64,000 nt of DNA from Otatea glauca (GCA_036346275.1 CM070715.1:76123667-76187666), one strand, 5' to 3'; shown: positions 33,067 to 44,079, counted from the first letter of the stretch. Notes: generated by a model not told the origin, from the letters alone. Numbers and translations are program-made.

Positions 33067-33904
33067 TGTGTGTAACCGGGTTAGAAAGTGACCGATTTTT
33101 GTTTACTGTATCAAATAGCGACTGCTTTTAAGTTGCGGTCTTCATGGACTGCAGGAACCCTTTCCAAATTTTACAGCGTGTGCAGTGCAAGTTTTCTTGG
33201 AGTGCGCGTATGCATGGTACATCTCTTTGGATCCAGATCCTTGGTACTGTGACTATCAAATTTGTAGTTGATAGACTCTCCAACCGTTAGATCGATCCAA
33301 TCGATGGTCTAGATCGAAAAAATGGTTTTGCTATAGGTTTTTCACTATAGTAAATTGCTACAGTGCCTAAAACAATCTCGGACGTATGCTTTTGATCGGA
33401 ACGGTCGGACGACAACTGCAAAGTTAGCTGTCCCTATTACAACCCATCTCTTTGTACTCGCGTCGGCATGCTTAGCATCACTTTGGGAAATAGCAATACA
33501 TGACGAGAAGCGGATTGAGCCAAGGAGCCATACATTCACCGATTCTTTCCTTGAAGAGAGGAGCATAGCATGCTGCTCATAACATATATCCATCCAACTC
33601 ACCGATTGTTTTCCTCCCAAAGTCCCTTGACCTCTCTTATTCACAAACACCGAATTGAACTGAGCCCATCGAACATACAACTCGGAACTCCAGGCAGGTA
33701 TACACGTAGGAAACGTCCACACGATCGACACGCATTGACACACACACTCTCTCGCTCGAAGAGACATGCAAGCAAAACTACCCAGACCCACGCACCACTC
33801 GTACGGTACTGCAGGTGATCAACGAGAACCGACATTTCCCTAGGCACGCTCCATTCGCATGCATGCAAGCGTCGCGCGGTCCTGGACATGCATGTGGCAG
33901 TTGC
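33067..33904. other. Non-coding stretch downstream of the oleosin gene
   Basis: No gene is visible. It contains CTATCAA/TTGATAG arms about 33250 and several CGATC-rich short palindromes. The last few hundred bases before 33905 should hold the oleosin 3' untranslated region and terminator, but no strong polyadenylation signal could be picked out. Confidence 0.5.
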
Positions 33905-34384
33905 TTACGAAGACGCCCTGGCGCCTCCGCCGGCGCCGGCCTCCTGGGCCCTGCTCTGGATGGCGTGCGACGTCTTGTGGCCCGCGTGCGTCGCGGCCTC
34001 CGCCATCCGCCGGCGCGCATGCTCCATGTAGTCGGGCGTCCGCTGGAACGCCTGCCGCGCCGTGTGGGCGAGGCACGTGAGCGAGGAGAGGCCCCCCAGC
34101 CCGAGCGCGCCCGACGTGAGGAACCCGGCCACGGCCAGCGCGATGAGCAGCGCAGCCGGGACCAGGACGGGGCTGAAGAGCAGGAACACCGGCACGGCGA
34201 CGGCGAGCCCCACTACGGAGGCCGCCAGCGCCAGGCCGGACAGCACGAGCAGCAGGCCGCCGAGCGGGAACAGCGTCGCTACGGTCAGCGCCTGCGACGC
34301 CGAGGGGCCCTTGTCCGAAAGCATGCCCTTCACCGTGTCCCCCACCGGGCGCTGGTGGGTGACGCGGTGGTCGCGCTCCGTCAT
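33905..34384 (-). CDS. Oleosin (seed oil-body structural protein)
   Basis: An uninterrupted 159-residue single exon, close to the usual length of grass L-type (~16 kDa) oleosins. The start at 34382-34384 gives MTERDHRVTHQRPVGDTVKG, a short polar N-terminus; frame-open codons upstream lie in the 5' leader and overlap the TATA box, so they are not used. A long hydrophobic hairpin (about residues 33-100) holds the proline knot PVFLLFSPVLVP (PX5SPX3P), diagnostic for oleosins. The C-terminal part, FQRTPDYMEHARRRMAEAA, is amphipathic. Oleosins coat triacylglycerol droplets in seeds and keep them from fusing. All landmarks are intact, so the gene looks functional. Its codons are strongly GC-biased, unlike the AT-rich flanks, as is usual for grass genes of this kind. 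Confidence 0.95.
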   Translation of the reverse strand: MTERDHRVTHQRPVGDTVKGMLSDKGPSASQALTVATLFPLGGLLLVLSGLALAASVVGLAVAVPVFLLFSPVLVPAALLIALAVAGFLTSGALGLGGLSSLTCLAHTARQAFQRTPDYMEHARRRMAEAATHAGHKTSHAIQSRAQEAGAGGGARASS

Positions 34385-34509
34385 CGCCTTGCTCGCTTCC
34401 AGTGCTCGCCGCGAAGCAAGCGTCGCCTTGAGGTCGAAGAACGAGGCGAGAGCGAGAGCGAGAGGAGAGATGTGGAGTGGAGTGGAGTGGAGGGAGGCCT
34501 GGTTGGCCA

Positions 34510-34663
34510 TATATAGGTGGCGGAAGCGGTGACACGTAGGGAGTAGGAGTGGGTACGTGGTGGGGTGGAGGCTTGCATGGGTTACACAGGTAAGGAGGCT
34601 GACGCCGCGGCCCGCGGCTGCCGGGACGCATGCGAAGTATCCCAACTACGTTATGTGCATGCA
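34510..34663 (-). promoter_or_regulatory. Oleosin promoter with TATA, ABRE-like and RY motifs
   Basis: A TATATA box lies at 34510-34515, about 125 bp upstream of the start codon. Further upstream are an ACGTGG element (34555-34560), a CACGT core (34533-34537), and RY-type TGCATG (34574-34579) and CATGCA (34658-34663). ABRE and RY elements are bound by bZIP and ABI3/FUS3-type B3 factors in maturing seeds, which fits oleosin expression. Function is inferred from the motifs. Confidence 0.7.
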
Positions 34664-35031
34664 CGACGGACACGTTTGCAGTATGTAACTGTAATTTAAA
34701 CCGTCGTACTATCGACCACTGAATGTAAATTGGATGGTCAAAATCAGCTACTCATGCGTGACAGCATGAGACGGAAAACCTTGTGTGCTCCCTGGCTCGG
34801 TGAATCCATGTTTACTGGAGTTTAGTGAGGTTAAAACAAGGGAAGAGTATGGCATGTGTGCATCTGTGGCAGGCTGGCAGCATGTTTGTGGATCGACTAA
34901 GAATCGTGAATTCCTTGGCAAAAGATCACTGTTTTGAACCGATTGATCTAAACTTTGTAGCTTAATTTGGACAGCACATTCTGTAGATATATGTTACTTG
35001 TTACTGTATGAACCGGTACTTACTTAGTAAG
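34664..35031. other. Intergenic, nothing recognised
   Basis: Ordinary AT-moderate sequence between the oleosin promoter and a MITE. No open frame, repeat ends or RNA gene could be supported. Confidence 0.5.
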
Positions 35032-35033
35032 TA

Positions 35034-35317
35034 CTCTCTCCGTCCAAGTTTATAAGATTTATTTTTTTTAATGATCTTATTCATAAATATAAGACTTGTA
35101 TGTAGATTTAATGAGATCTTTCCTTTTATACCTCTATTTATTCTCTCTCAACCAAATGCATTTATTCATTACCACCCACACAAAGTATTATCTCTCATCT
35201 TCGAAGACAATTAAGTGGGAACATCTAAGTTATTTTCTCTCATATCTTTCTCAATTTTAATACAACTTTAATTTTTATGTAAAGTTAAAATACGTCTTAT
35301 ATTTTTTTAGGAGAGAG
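35034..35317. mobile_element. Stowaway-like (Tc1/Mariner) MITE
   Basis: A 284 bp AT-rich segment flanked by TA (35032-35033 and 35318-35319). The left end CTCTCTCCGTCCAAGTTTAT and the right end ATATTTTTTTAGGAGAGAG are the familiar Stowaway ends (consensus CTCCCTCCGTCC). It is non-coding and would be moved by a Mariner-type transposase supplied elsewhere. Confidence 0.85.
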
Positions 35318-35319
35318 TA

Positions 35320-36062
35320 ATGACGGTGGTAGTCATACATCACATTCTGCAGGGCTGCAGAGCCGTAGTCAACACGTGTCAAATTGTCCATACAGGTGGG
35401 GGGAAGAACACATCGAAGGACTTTGACCAGAACGGCATTCTTTTTTTGAAAGTTTCGGTTGCACAGACAGCACAGGAAGACAGCGAGTTCTGGGCTTCTG
35501 GCCATTTAATTTGGCCGGGAGAACACAATTGATAAGTCTGGCAATGCCAAAATGCTCTGCACGATGGATTCGCCATGGATCATTGTATAAGCTGACCATT
35601 CTTCATTTTTTTGGAGAAAGTTTTATACCCAGCACAAGTTTGAATGAGATACCACGTGTTTTTTCTTTGTACATATATCAAGAAGATATTAAAAATAACT
35701 AGACTATCCCTAATTATTATCTCTAAACACTATATTCAATATATACATATAGAAAATATCAAATAAATGAAGATATTTATCAGGGGTATAAAGTGAATAT
35801 CACATTAATTTGCATTGGAACATAAAAATATATCCTATATTTATGTCAAAACCATAAAAAGTACGCTTTATAAATTTAATCGGAGTGAATAATATCGTAA
35901 ACAAAATCCAGTTACAATTAATAGGACAGGGATCATGCAAATCTCCCGTTCCTATCACTTCTGTTAAAAGAGAACGAAATTGGCGATTTTTTAAAATAAT
36001 CTTATTTTTATCTAATTATACAAAATAATACGTCGATTTTTTTTTTTACAAATCTACACACC
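35320..36062. other. Intergenic, nothing recognised
   Basis: AT-rich sequence with no supported gene. The stretch just before 36063 is poly-T rich (CGATTTTTTTTTTTACAAATC-like, about 36034-36055) and could be the outer part of the MuDR-like element. Confidence 0.4.
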
Positions 36063-36130
36063 TGTCGCCATTTGAAATGGCGACAAGCTCGTTGTCGCCA
36101 TTTGAAATGGCGACAGAGCGCGGCTATATA
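36063..36130 (+). promoter_or_regulatory. Two tandem perfect palindromes upstream of a TATA box
   Basis: Two identical 23 bp palindromes, with arms TGTCGCCATTT and AAATGGCGACA around one central G, lie at 36063-36085 and 36093-36115. They start 30 bp apart, about three helical turns. TATATA follows at 36125-36130, then a GA-rich leader, then a donor-like TTAG/GTATT at about 36260. The arrangement looks like a promoter for the MuDR-like gene downstream. Binding of a dimeric factor or the transposase itself is speculation. Confidence 0.6.
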
Positions 36131-36469
36131 ACGCCCCGCACGGCCTATCGCCAGAAGACCGAGCAAGCCAAAAACCGAGAGGGAGAGCGAGGAGAAGAAA
36201 GAAGAAAGAAGAGAGGAGAAGAAGAGAGGAAGAGGAGGAGGAGATCTACATTTTGTTAGGTATTATTTTTTCTGTGTTTATATTTAAATGTTAAATGTAG
36301 AATGTAGTAACCAGATTAAATAGAGTAGTAATAGATGTTTGGTTAGATGACTTAGGTAGGGATTAAAATATCGTAGATGACATAAGGGATTGTAATAATG
36401 GTTATTTGGTTAGATGACTTAGGTAGGGATTATAATAATAGTTATTTGATTAGAGATTCTAGATAAATT

Positions 36470-36790
36470 TCGGACGAACTATAAAACGTGGGATCCAAAT
36501 CCGGTTATTTTTGTACCGAGAAAACTGAGATGACGTATAGAGCTCGATAAAAATGTAAGGAGCGAAAAATAACTCAAAGAACATCGAAAATTTTTGAAAT
36601 TTTTCTTGAAGGTTCCTGACACATTAGTGATGTTCTCGTAAAATTTTTAAATGATTATGAAATCTAAGTAATTTATAAGAATTCAAATATTGCAATTGTA
36701 CTAATGAAATGCTGACCGGCAAGTCTGAAACCAACGAAAAATGAATTAAACCACGTGTTAAGAATTCAAATTTTGGATCATTATTAGTCT
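36470..36790. repeat. Fragment of the 22691-24203 hAT-like family
   Basis: Shares, in the same order, the motifs ATCCAAATCCGGTT..TTTTGTACCGAG, ATGTTCTCGTAAAATTTTTA, ATGCTGACCGGCAAG and AAACCACGT with 22780-23320. It sits in the presumed first intron of the MuDR-like gene. Ends are missing. Confidence 0.6.
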
Positions 36791-36847
36791 TGCAATGTAG
36801 AGTTAAATTGTTCACGTGTTAATAATTCAATGAAATACTTGACAGGT

Positions 36848-38901
36848 ATGGATGACAGAGTGAAATTTGAAATGTACTAGGAGAAGGGGTTCCACACATG
36901 GGTGTTGAAGGGGTAGATCTAAGTCATTTCGCAAGTGTGGAGGCTAGCCTGTCACGTGTAGGGGAGCGTTCATGGGCCACGGTTATGAGATGGTTGTATC
37001 ACATGTTCTCTTTGGACCGTGAATTGCATGATCTGAAGTTTCATGGAGTAGATTGCCGGAGAATGGATTGCACGTACTGGGAGTTAATCGAACTGAGGGG
37101 GCCGAAATTTTGGAGTTCGTATGTAAGAATTGCAATTGAGAAAGGATGGCCATTAGTGTTATTGGAACAAGCATTTGAAAAAGTCAATGCCGGCCATGCA
37201 ACACAGCAGGAGGATGTTGTTGAAGAACCAGAGGAAGTTGGGGAGAGCAGCAGAAGTAGAGAAGGCTTAGTAAAGCAGGATATAGGTTCAGGGCAGCACG
37301 AAGTGCAAGGTGAGAGAGCTGATGTTGCAATGGGAGAGGTTCAGGAAGCAATGGGTGTGGCAGACGAGGGAGAAAATATTGAATCAGTGGTCCAAGCTAT
37401 GGACACAGAGAACCAGGACTACGAGGCTTTAAGTAATGATGAAGACGATGAAGGGCTATTCCCTGCGGAGTGGGACGAGTGTCAGTTCGACAGGCTGGTG
37501 GTCAACGATGGCGAACACTTCGCTTCGGAGTATGATCAGAATGAGGTGAGACAAGGTGCAATTTACAAGAATAAGAGTGACGTTCAGGAAACAGTAACAG
37601 CATGAGCAGTGTCGTTGTGCAGAACCTTCAAGGTTACAAAGTCCGATCAGCGGGTGTATGTTGTCAGATGCTAGATGGAGGGTTGCCCGTGGCGTGTCCA
37701 TGCGTACCAGCCTAAGTGGGACACCTTTTAGAGGTGTTCTATTGTTGTCCTACATACATCCATACTAACGGAGTCTACGCAGTCACACCAAAACATATCA
37801 TCAGACTTTGTTGCCAATGCAATGTACGAAGAGATTGTAGGCAACTTGGATTTAGAGCCACGAGCCATCATACTCGCAATAGAGCAGAGGTTCCAGTACA
37901 CCATAAGCTACGCGAAGGCATGGAGAGCAAAGCAGAAGGCATTGGAAGCACGGTTCGGCACGTACGAAGAATCCTACCAGAACTTGCTAGGTTTGCTTCA
38001 TGTGATAAAAGACAGAAATCCTGGAACTCATGTGGACATTTGTGTGCATCCTTCGCAGCGCTTCCCTGGGAAGATGGTTTTGAAGCGGGCATTCTTTGCT
38101 TTCGGTGCATGCATCAACGCGTTTAGGCATTGCCATCCGTTGTTATGTGTGGACGGGATATTTTTGACTGGTAAATACAAAGGGCAGATATTGACTGACA
38201 TAAGAGTGGACGGCAATAATCAGGTTCTTCCCGTAGCGCTCGGATTCGTGGAGGGTGAAAACACAGATAGCTGGCACTGGTTCCTACGGAATGTTAAAGC
38301 CGGTATCGTTGACCAGTGGCCTGAAGTGTGTATCATACACGATCGGCATACCGGGCTTTTGAGGGCAATCGTTCAGTTGCAGCAAGGTGTGGATGAGACT
38401 CATCCATGGCCTGATCTGCGTAGTAGGTGGTACAAGCGACATATGGGTACCAACTTCTACAAGCAGTTCAGGAACAAGGAGTTGACAAAGCTTTTCAAGA
38501 GGCTGTGCGACCAGAACTAGCAGAGAAAGTTCGATGCACTCTGGAAGAATTTGGACGAGCTGACATCGAGGCACACAGCGGAGGCAACGAAGAGGGCAGC
38601 CCCGACCATAGGGGAGGCCCCAATCGCGCTAGAAGAGTTACCTATTGACCCTCTCCACCTTTTTCGAAGGAATGGAAGGGCCCTGAAATGCTTCTCCAAA
38701 TTGATAGAGCATGAGCCTAGGGGAAAATGGACTCTACTTTACGACACCGATGGTGCGAGGTATAGGGTCATGACAATAAACCTTGCGGAGGTTTACAATT
38801 GGATGATGCGAGGGTTAAGACCCCTTTCCTTGGTTGCTATAGTAGAAAGTGTTCTTCGTAGCAACCACCTATATATAGGAAAAAATTCAGGATTTTTTTG
38901 A
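36848..38901 (+). pseudogene. MuDR-like (MULE) transposase, nonsense-riddled and truncated
   Basis: After an acceptor-like CTTGACAG, a start reads MDDRVKFEMY. From 36898 one frame runs about 668 codons without frameshift to 38901, broken by TGA at 37603 and TAG at 37672, 37729 and 38518. Order: an acidic N-terminal part; a MuDR-type zinc-binding block (RVYVVRC...GCPWRVHAYQPKWDTF); then the MULE catalytic domain with LLCVDGIFLTGKYKG, ALGFVEGENTDSWHWFL, VCIIHDRHTGLLRAI and HMGTNFYKQF; then YRVMTINLAEVYNWMMRG. The protein should cut and join Mutator-type ends. The SWIM zinc finger that normally follows is absent, because a hAT-like fragment begins near 38885. Terminal inverted repeats could not be placed. 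Confidence 0.85.
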
Positions 38902-39124
38902 ATTTTTTCGAAATTTTTTTTGAATTTTTTAAACCTCCAACGGCTATAAAATGGCTTTTTTTTTAAACGGGCCGTGCCGTGCCAGCCTGCCGTGCCGCAG
39001 TGTTGGCCCAAGCTCGACACAAGCTGGTGGGCCATGCCGACACAGCCCGTTTACGGCTAGGTTGTGCCGTGCTCGGACCCAACCAACAGTGTCGTGCCTC
39101 GGGCTAACCCGTTTGGCCATCTCT
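38885..39124. repeat. Truncated hAT-like GGCACGGCCC repeat
   Basis: An AT-rich block (TTCAGGATTTTTTTGAATTT) is followed by GGGCCGTGCCGTGCC-type sequence, ending in CGGGCTAACCCGTTTGGCCATCTCTGC. The reverse complement begins GCAGAGATGGCCAAACGGG, a hAT-type terminus. The left end is missing, and the piece truncates the MuDR-like gene. Confidence 0.5.
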
Positions 39125-39311
39125 GCGTCCCGCTATGGCACACGTGGGAATTGGGCCAAACAACGTGGAGTTGGGCCGGACGGTGGATGATCCACTCTGC
39201 GCGAGGTAAACCCCTTCTTTTATTAGTTTAGATATTAAAAGCTCGAACTTGTGTTACAGATGAAATTCTCTTGGTCAGGTCACAGGCAAACAGGTAGTAC
39301 GCGATGGTCAT

Positions 39312-40124
39312 TAGAGTTCATAATATCAATATCGCGATAATCGATTATATCAAAATTTTAGAAAATCGGCAAAATCAAGTCAAAAATATGTAGAAATCAA
39401 AAAAGTTTGAATTTTTGAACTCAACGGTGCAGAAAGAATCTATTATCGAGCGATTTTCACCGATTTTCTTCGATTATCCACCGGTTTTTTTATTTTCGAG
39501 CGTTTTTTTTCGATTTTCAACACACCGAAGGAAAACTGAAAATGCAAAAAAATTCTAATTAATGTACAAAACACCTTTGAGAAATTTCTACAATTTTTGA
39601 ATTCATATAATGCTTCTGAAAAATCAAAAACAACAATTAATGTGTAAGCAAGGATCATGTATTAAAATTTTCAGAAATATTAGACTTCATTTAGTACCCC
39701 TAGAAAATCCAAAATAGAAGAGCATATACAAAGCAGTAACACTTTGAGAATTTAAAAAAAATACATAGGTCCAATCATCATCTAAAAATTTTACAACATC
39801 GTTAGAATTGATTCTGAACCTCACAAAAAAATTTAAGAAATATTAGACTTCATTTAAAACCCATAGAGAATCAAAAACAAAACAATATATAAAAAGACAG
39901 TAGCACTGTCAAAAAAATTTAAAAATATACAGATCTGATAATCATCTAAAAAATTTACAGCATCATTAGCATTGCCTCAGGACCTCACACAAAAAAAAAT
40001 ACACTTTTTAATAAATTTTTCCAAATTTTTTAAATTTACTTTTGAATTCCACCTGTTTACCAAACGGTTTTAAATATCAACCCAGCTCGGTAAAGTCGAT
40101 TATCATCGATAAGTTGAACCCCGG
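39312..40124. mobile_element. AT-rich non-autonomous hAT-like element
   Basis: TGGTCAT at 39305-39311 recurs at 40125-40131, with an eighth base T versus G. Inside, the left end TAGAGTTCATAATATCAATATC resembles the reverse complement of the right end, CCGGGGTTCAACTTATCG. The interior repeats AAAATCG, TAAGAAATATTAGACTTCATTTA and ATAATCATCTAAAAAATTTAC motifs. No coding capacity. Similar ends occur at 21940-22280. Confidence 0.55.
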
Positions 40125-40591
40125 TGGTCATGCTCCGCGGCAGCTCATGCAATGAGGAAACAAGAACTGACAATTTTACTAACAGGCAGAGTAGATCAAG
40201 ACTAACAATGCACCATGGAAATAATAGAAATTGAAATTTTCCTTTGATCTCGTTAGACTAAGGCCAATAAAAAATGAATACAAGAGCAAAAGGCATATGG
40301 TTTTGTATCAATATATTATTATGTACAACCGCATTTCAGAAGACCAATCATGAACATGACCACGACAGCTCCACAGAACATTTTTCTCAAAATTTTTATC
40401 TCTTCACAATTGAAATGAGACTTGGTCCTGCTAAGGAGCAAAGGGAATTGCTGTAATCATCTAGCAAGTATGAACAGAGCAAGTTCAGGGCTTCAGGCAG
40501 AAAAAAAATAAGCTTCTCATCATATGTTAAGAACTCCTCAAGCAGCAGCGATGAATTCAGGAAACTGTCTATTGTCAAGAAGTGTCAATAA
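40125..40591 (-). other. Probable 3' untranslated region of the CDT2-like gene
   Basis: Follows the stop codon on the minus strand, is non-coding and not repetitive, and ends where the AT-rich hAT-like element begins. The exact polyadenylation site cannot be set. Confidence 0.5.
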
Positions 40592-43500
40592 TCAAGATGT
40601 ACTACTGCCAAAGTAGTCCCGAATTGTTCTCCTTTTCAATGAAGGAGGCGGGCTTAGAACTGAAGAGGGGCTGTTCATTTGAACATCTGGGCTCTTCCTC
40701 ATATCCAAGGCCTCCTCCTGAAACAACCCAAAGGCTCTCTTCTTTGCAGATTTCGGTGTGCCGAACTCCAGTACTCTGGGCTGAAGGGGGGAGTGGGAAC
40801 AAGTCGGCAATTCACCATCAGCATTGGTGCAGGCTACTACATCTCTGGAAGTGGTCGCTCGCTCATGGCTAGAAGATCTTTCGCATTCAGTGTTTGGTGC
40901 GGTTATCCTCTTCCGGATAACTGTTGGGGAGCTTATGTTGGTGCAATCAATCTTCTTGGTATCCCATACGCGAACCTGATACATGATACAGACTTATCGG
41001 TTTATTCCAAACTGAATTCCTACTCCTTTCCTTTCTACATAAGACGACAACATATAGATGTAACAGCAAAACAAATGGATCCAGCTTTTGTAGTATTCAA
41101 CAAAGTGGCATTGGAACAAAATTTTTAAGCTACTCACCATGGAATCATCAGATGATGTTGCCATCTTTCCAACCTCTGATACACACCTAAAAATTGTGAA
41201 ATTCATATTGAAACATGAGCATCAGATTGTCGGTGAGATTTTCCAACAAAACAAAAACATTGTTCAGAGATAGTACCAGTCAACTGAAGTAGCTTCACCC
41301 TCATGGCCTTCTAAAATTATAGGGCCACTCTCAGGTTGATCCACCTATGTAAGTGAAAACAGTATTAGAATGAATAGAATGTAAGAGAGCAGGTAATGCG
41401 CATGCAACAAGTGACAAATGAGCACAAGCAAAAAAAAAAGGTCCATGCAACAAGTACCTGCCACAAGTATACTTTGCCATCACTCGAACCACCTAGAATG
41501 TGAGTTCCATCAGGACTAATAGCAGACTGCATTTGAGCACCAAACAGGTGTTATAAAATATACATGAAACAAACCAAGCGTATGCAGCTTGAAAAATGGA
41601 AGCTAACCCAGTTGATCACTCACTGACCTTGACAAAGAAAGACTCAATTTTGCTCCCAGTGTAAACCTTTACTGGGCCCTTGTCCATATGGAGAACACTA
41701 TACAAATAGATCCTGAAAGGCTTACAAAGTTAAAAGCAGTCTTCACCAGTGCATGGAAATTTTACAGTTCTGTGTAGTGGTTAAGTATCATTTTACCTGT
41801 TATCCATGCATGATGCAGCAATGTACGCACCATATGAATCTTGTGACAAGCAAGAGATCCCATGTTTCACTCCCTCCTGAAACAAAGGATCAGTGAGCGT
41901 TGAAATTGAGCTATCAACATATTCTGTAGCAATTGCCAGCTGCTTACCAAAGGTTGTGCTGCTGCTTGAGAAGTTTTGTTGGAGACAGGCACTTTAAGGT
42001 TTCGTGTATCCCATATTTTGACAACACTGGCAGACATTTATTGTAAGCACAAGATTAATATTTTAGAGAAGTTAAATATAATCAAACTACAAAATGAGGT
42101 GCTTTGGCATATTCATAATTCAAATGTACCACAGACAATACATCATTACAAATATAAACTCTATGAAACTGAGTAGTAAATGCAGGATAAAATGGATGGA
42201 GAAAATGCGTTACTTGTCTGCAGCTCCAGAAGTAGCAATGGAGATATCATCTTTCAAATAAAGAACTGACGTGATACTTGTTGAAGCAGCCTAAAGACCA
42301 CCAATATCAACAAATTAACCAAAGTAAGGGATTGTGCTATCGTCCCATTCCATGTATACACTCAATACCTTTGTTCGAGACCTTGTTCGACTCCTTTGCA
42401 TGGGACTGTGTGCTTCTTTGACAACAGCAGAGGACCTACATGTGACATTCTGAATTCAGTGAAAGATGATACATTGGTACAGACATTCATGATCATTGTA
42501 GTTGAAGGGGACATTTAAATTGCAGTAGCCATAAGGCAACATACATGAGGCATGTTTCACCATGAGAATTTGGGGTTTTGGGGTCACATCTTAGATCCCA
42601 AAGAGCAAAAGAACCATCCCTCGAACCAGAAACAATAAGCTCTGCACAGACAATAAACCACTTGAGTATTGAGTTCCTAACTAACTTTTGCTAACAGTTG
42701 ACACAATTTATCAAACCAGGTTGAAAAAATTCAGGCTAGATGACACTAACCAGGATTTGAAGAATGGCATGACAACGATTTCACACTCCCAGTGTGTCCT
42801 GACAGCACACCAAGGCATTTCCTGTTTTCCACGCTCCATATCTTTACCTGATTCAGAACAAACAATCCCAGTGAGATTTTGAAAAAAAAAATAGGGAACA
42901 AATTCATTGTAACTATGATATACTAAACAAATTGATTGATCAAGTTGCATTACTCACAGTTTGATCGCCTGATGCAGTCAGTATTTGGGATCCCTCCTGA
43001 ATAAATAACACACAAAGTTGTAACTTTGTCAGAAAGACGCATACACTGATGAGAAGCGACTAAGGGATAGCCTATATTTCTTTAACCTGTTTCAAGTATT
43101 GCAAAGCAAGTGGGGTTACCTTGACCCAGCACACATCAAAGATTGCATTGTTGTGAGCAACCCAATCGGACACCCTCGTTTCAGCTGCAAGAAGAGCACG
43201 ATTTCAGAATGGAACAAATCGCACCAGCCACCCAATTTGAACCCCCAAAACACCCGGAATCTAAACCAGACAGCGGGCACACTAGATCAAAGTGGGGGGA
43301 AATCTAACCAACCTGACTTCTCTAGGGACGAAGAGCTGGACGGGAGGCGCCGGCGTGTGTCGTAGATGCCAACGTACCCGTCCTCGTCGGCGACCGCCAG
43401 AAGGTGAGAGATTTGCGCGGCCTGAAGAAAGGCGAGAGTTCAGTTCATCGAACGGTCGGTCTCCGCAAATCTAAGCATTCGATGTTGCAAAGTGCAAGAA

Positions 43501-43749
43501 TAGGAAGGGGATCTTGGGTGTTCCGTGGTAGGGCAGGCGCACCTTGCAGAAGGAGATGGCGAAAGGGATGGCGGGGTCGCCGGAGTGCTCGACGGCAATG
43601 ACCCCGCTGCCGCGGCCGCCGGGGTCGGAGGAGAGGTCGGAGAGGTACGGGAGCCGCAGAGCGGAGGCGCGGGACCCCCTGGCGCCGCTGAGCTCTCGGG
43701 CCCGGAGGCCGCCGAAGAAGGACGGAGAGGATCGTGGCCGTGTCGCCAT
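40592..43749 (-). CDS. CDT2/DTL-like WD40 protein, CUL4-DDB1 substrate receptor (15 exons)
   Basis: Exons on the minus strand: 43749-43543, 43421-43313, 43184-43120, 42996-42958, 42847-42751, 42641-42545, 42435-42369, 42290-42214, 42026-41948, 41876-41797, 41712-41628, 41526-41458, 41344-41277, 41186-41138, 40975-40592. All introns are GT-AG and phases agree, giving 1572 nt and 523 residues. The N-terminus has SFFGGLRARELSG and GDPAIPFAISFCK. WD repeats include YVGIYDTRR, LTASGDQTVKIWSVENRK, ALWDLRC, VVKIWDTRNL and VYLWQV. WDLR (187-190) and WDTR (258-261) are DDB1-binding WDxR motifs. The protein ends RRTIRDYFGSSTS, a PIP-like PCNA-binding motif (511-518) with R for the first Q, comparable to the C-terminal PIP box of animal CDT2. 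Family role: PCNA-coupled ubiquitination of CDT1 and other S-phase targets in the nucleus. No defect was seen, so it is probably functional. Confidence 0.93.
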
Positions 43750-43880
43750 TGGGGAGAGATGGAGAGAGAGAGGGGGGGAGGCTGGAGAGAGGAGGCGCGA
43801 TTGGAGGTGAAAGGGGAGGGGGGAAATGGCGGGCGAGGCGAGGTTTATGGGGGGAGTTTTGCTCCGCGGGGGAGGGCGCC

Positions 43881-43916
43881 GGCGGGAAGAGTTTTTCGTA
43901 ATGGCGCCGCGGGAAA
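43881..43916 (-). promoter_or_regulatory. E2F-type sites upstream of the CDT2-like gene
   Basis: GGCGGGAA (43881-43888) and GCGGGAAA (43909-43916) match the E2F core TTTCCCGC in reverse. They lie 130-170 bp upstream of the start codon in a GC-rich, TATA-less region with GA-rich leader sequence. E2F sites are expected for genes switched on at G1/S, which fits the predicted role. Binding is inferred. Confidence 0.6.
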
Positions 43917-44079
43917 AAAAAGAAGAAGCCGCGAAAGCTGGCGGCGCTGGGCTGTGGTTCGGGAATCCCGCGGTTTAATTTTGCCTCGTGGAGTTTCTAG
44001 CTCGCTGGCAAGTGGGACCAGGAGGCGATTTGGGCCATCTCAGTCACAATCAAGCTCTTTGAAACTATATTTTTGATGT

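Noticed and set aside
33815..34516. A 233-codon plus-strand frame opposite the oleosin
   Set aside because: It is the antisense shadow of the GC-rich oleosin exon and its leader.
36077..36259. A 60-codon frame upstream of the MuDR-like gene
   Set aside because: It consists of palindrome, TATA and GA-rich leader sequence; the R/E/K run reflects the purine tract.
43525..44076. A 183-codon plus-strand frame
   Set aside because: It is antisense to exon 1 and the promoter of the CDT2-like gene, with arginine/glycine-rich low complexity.
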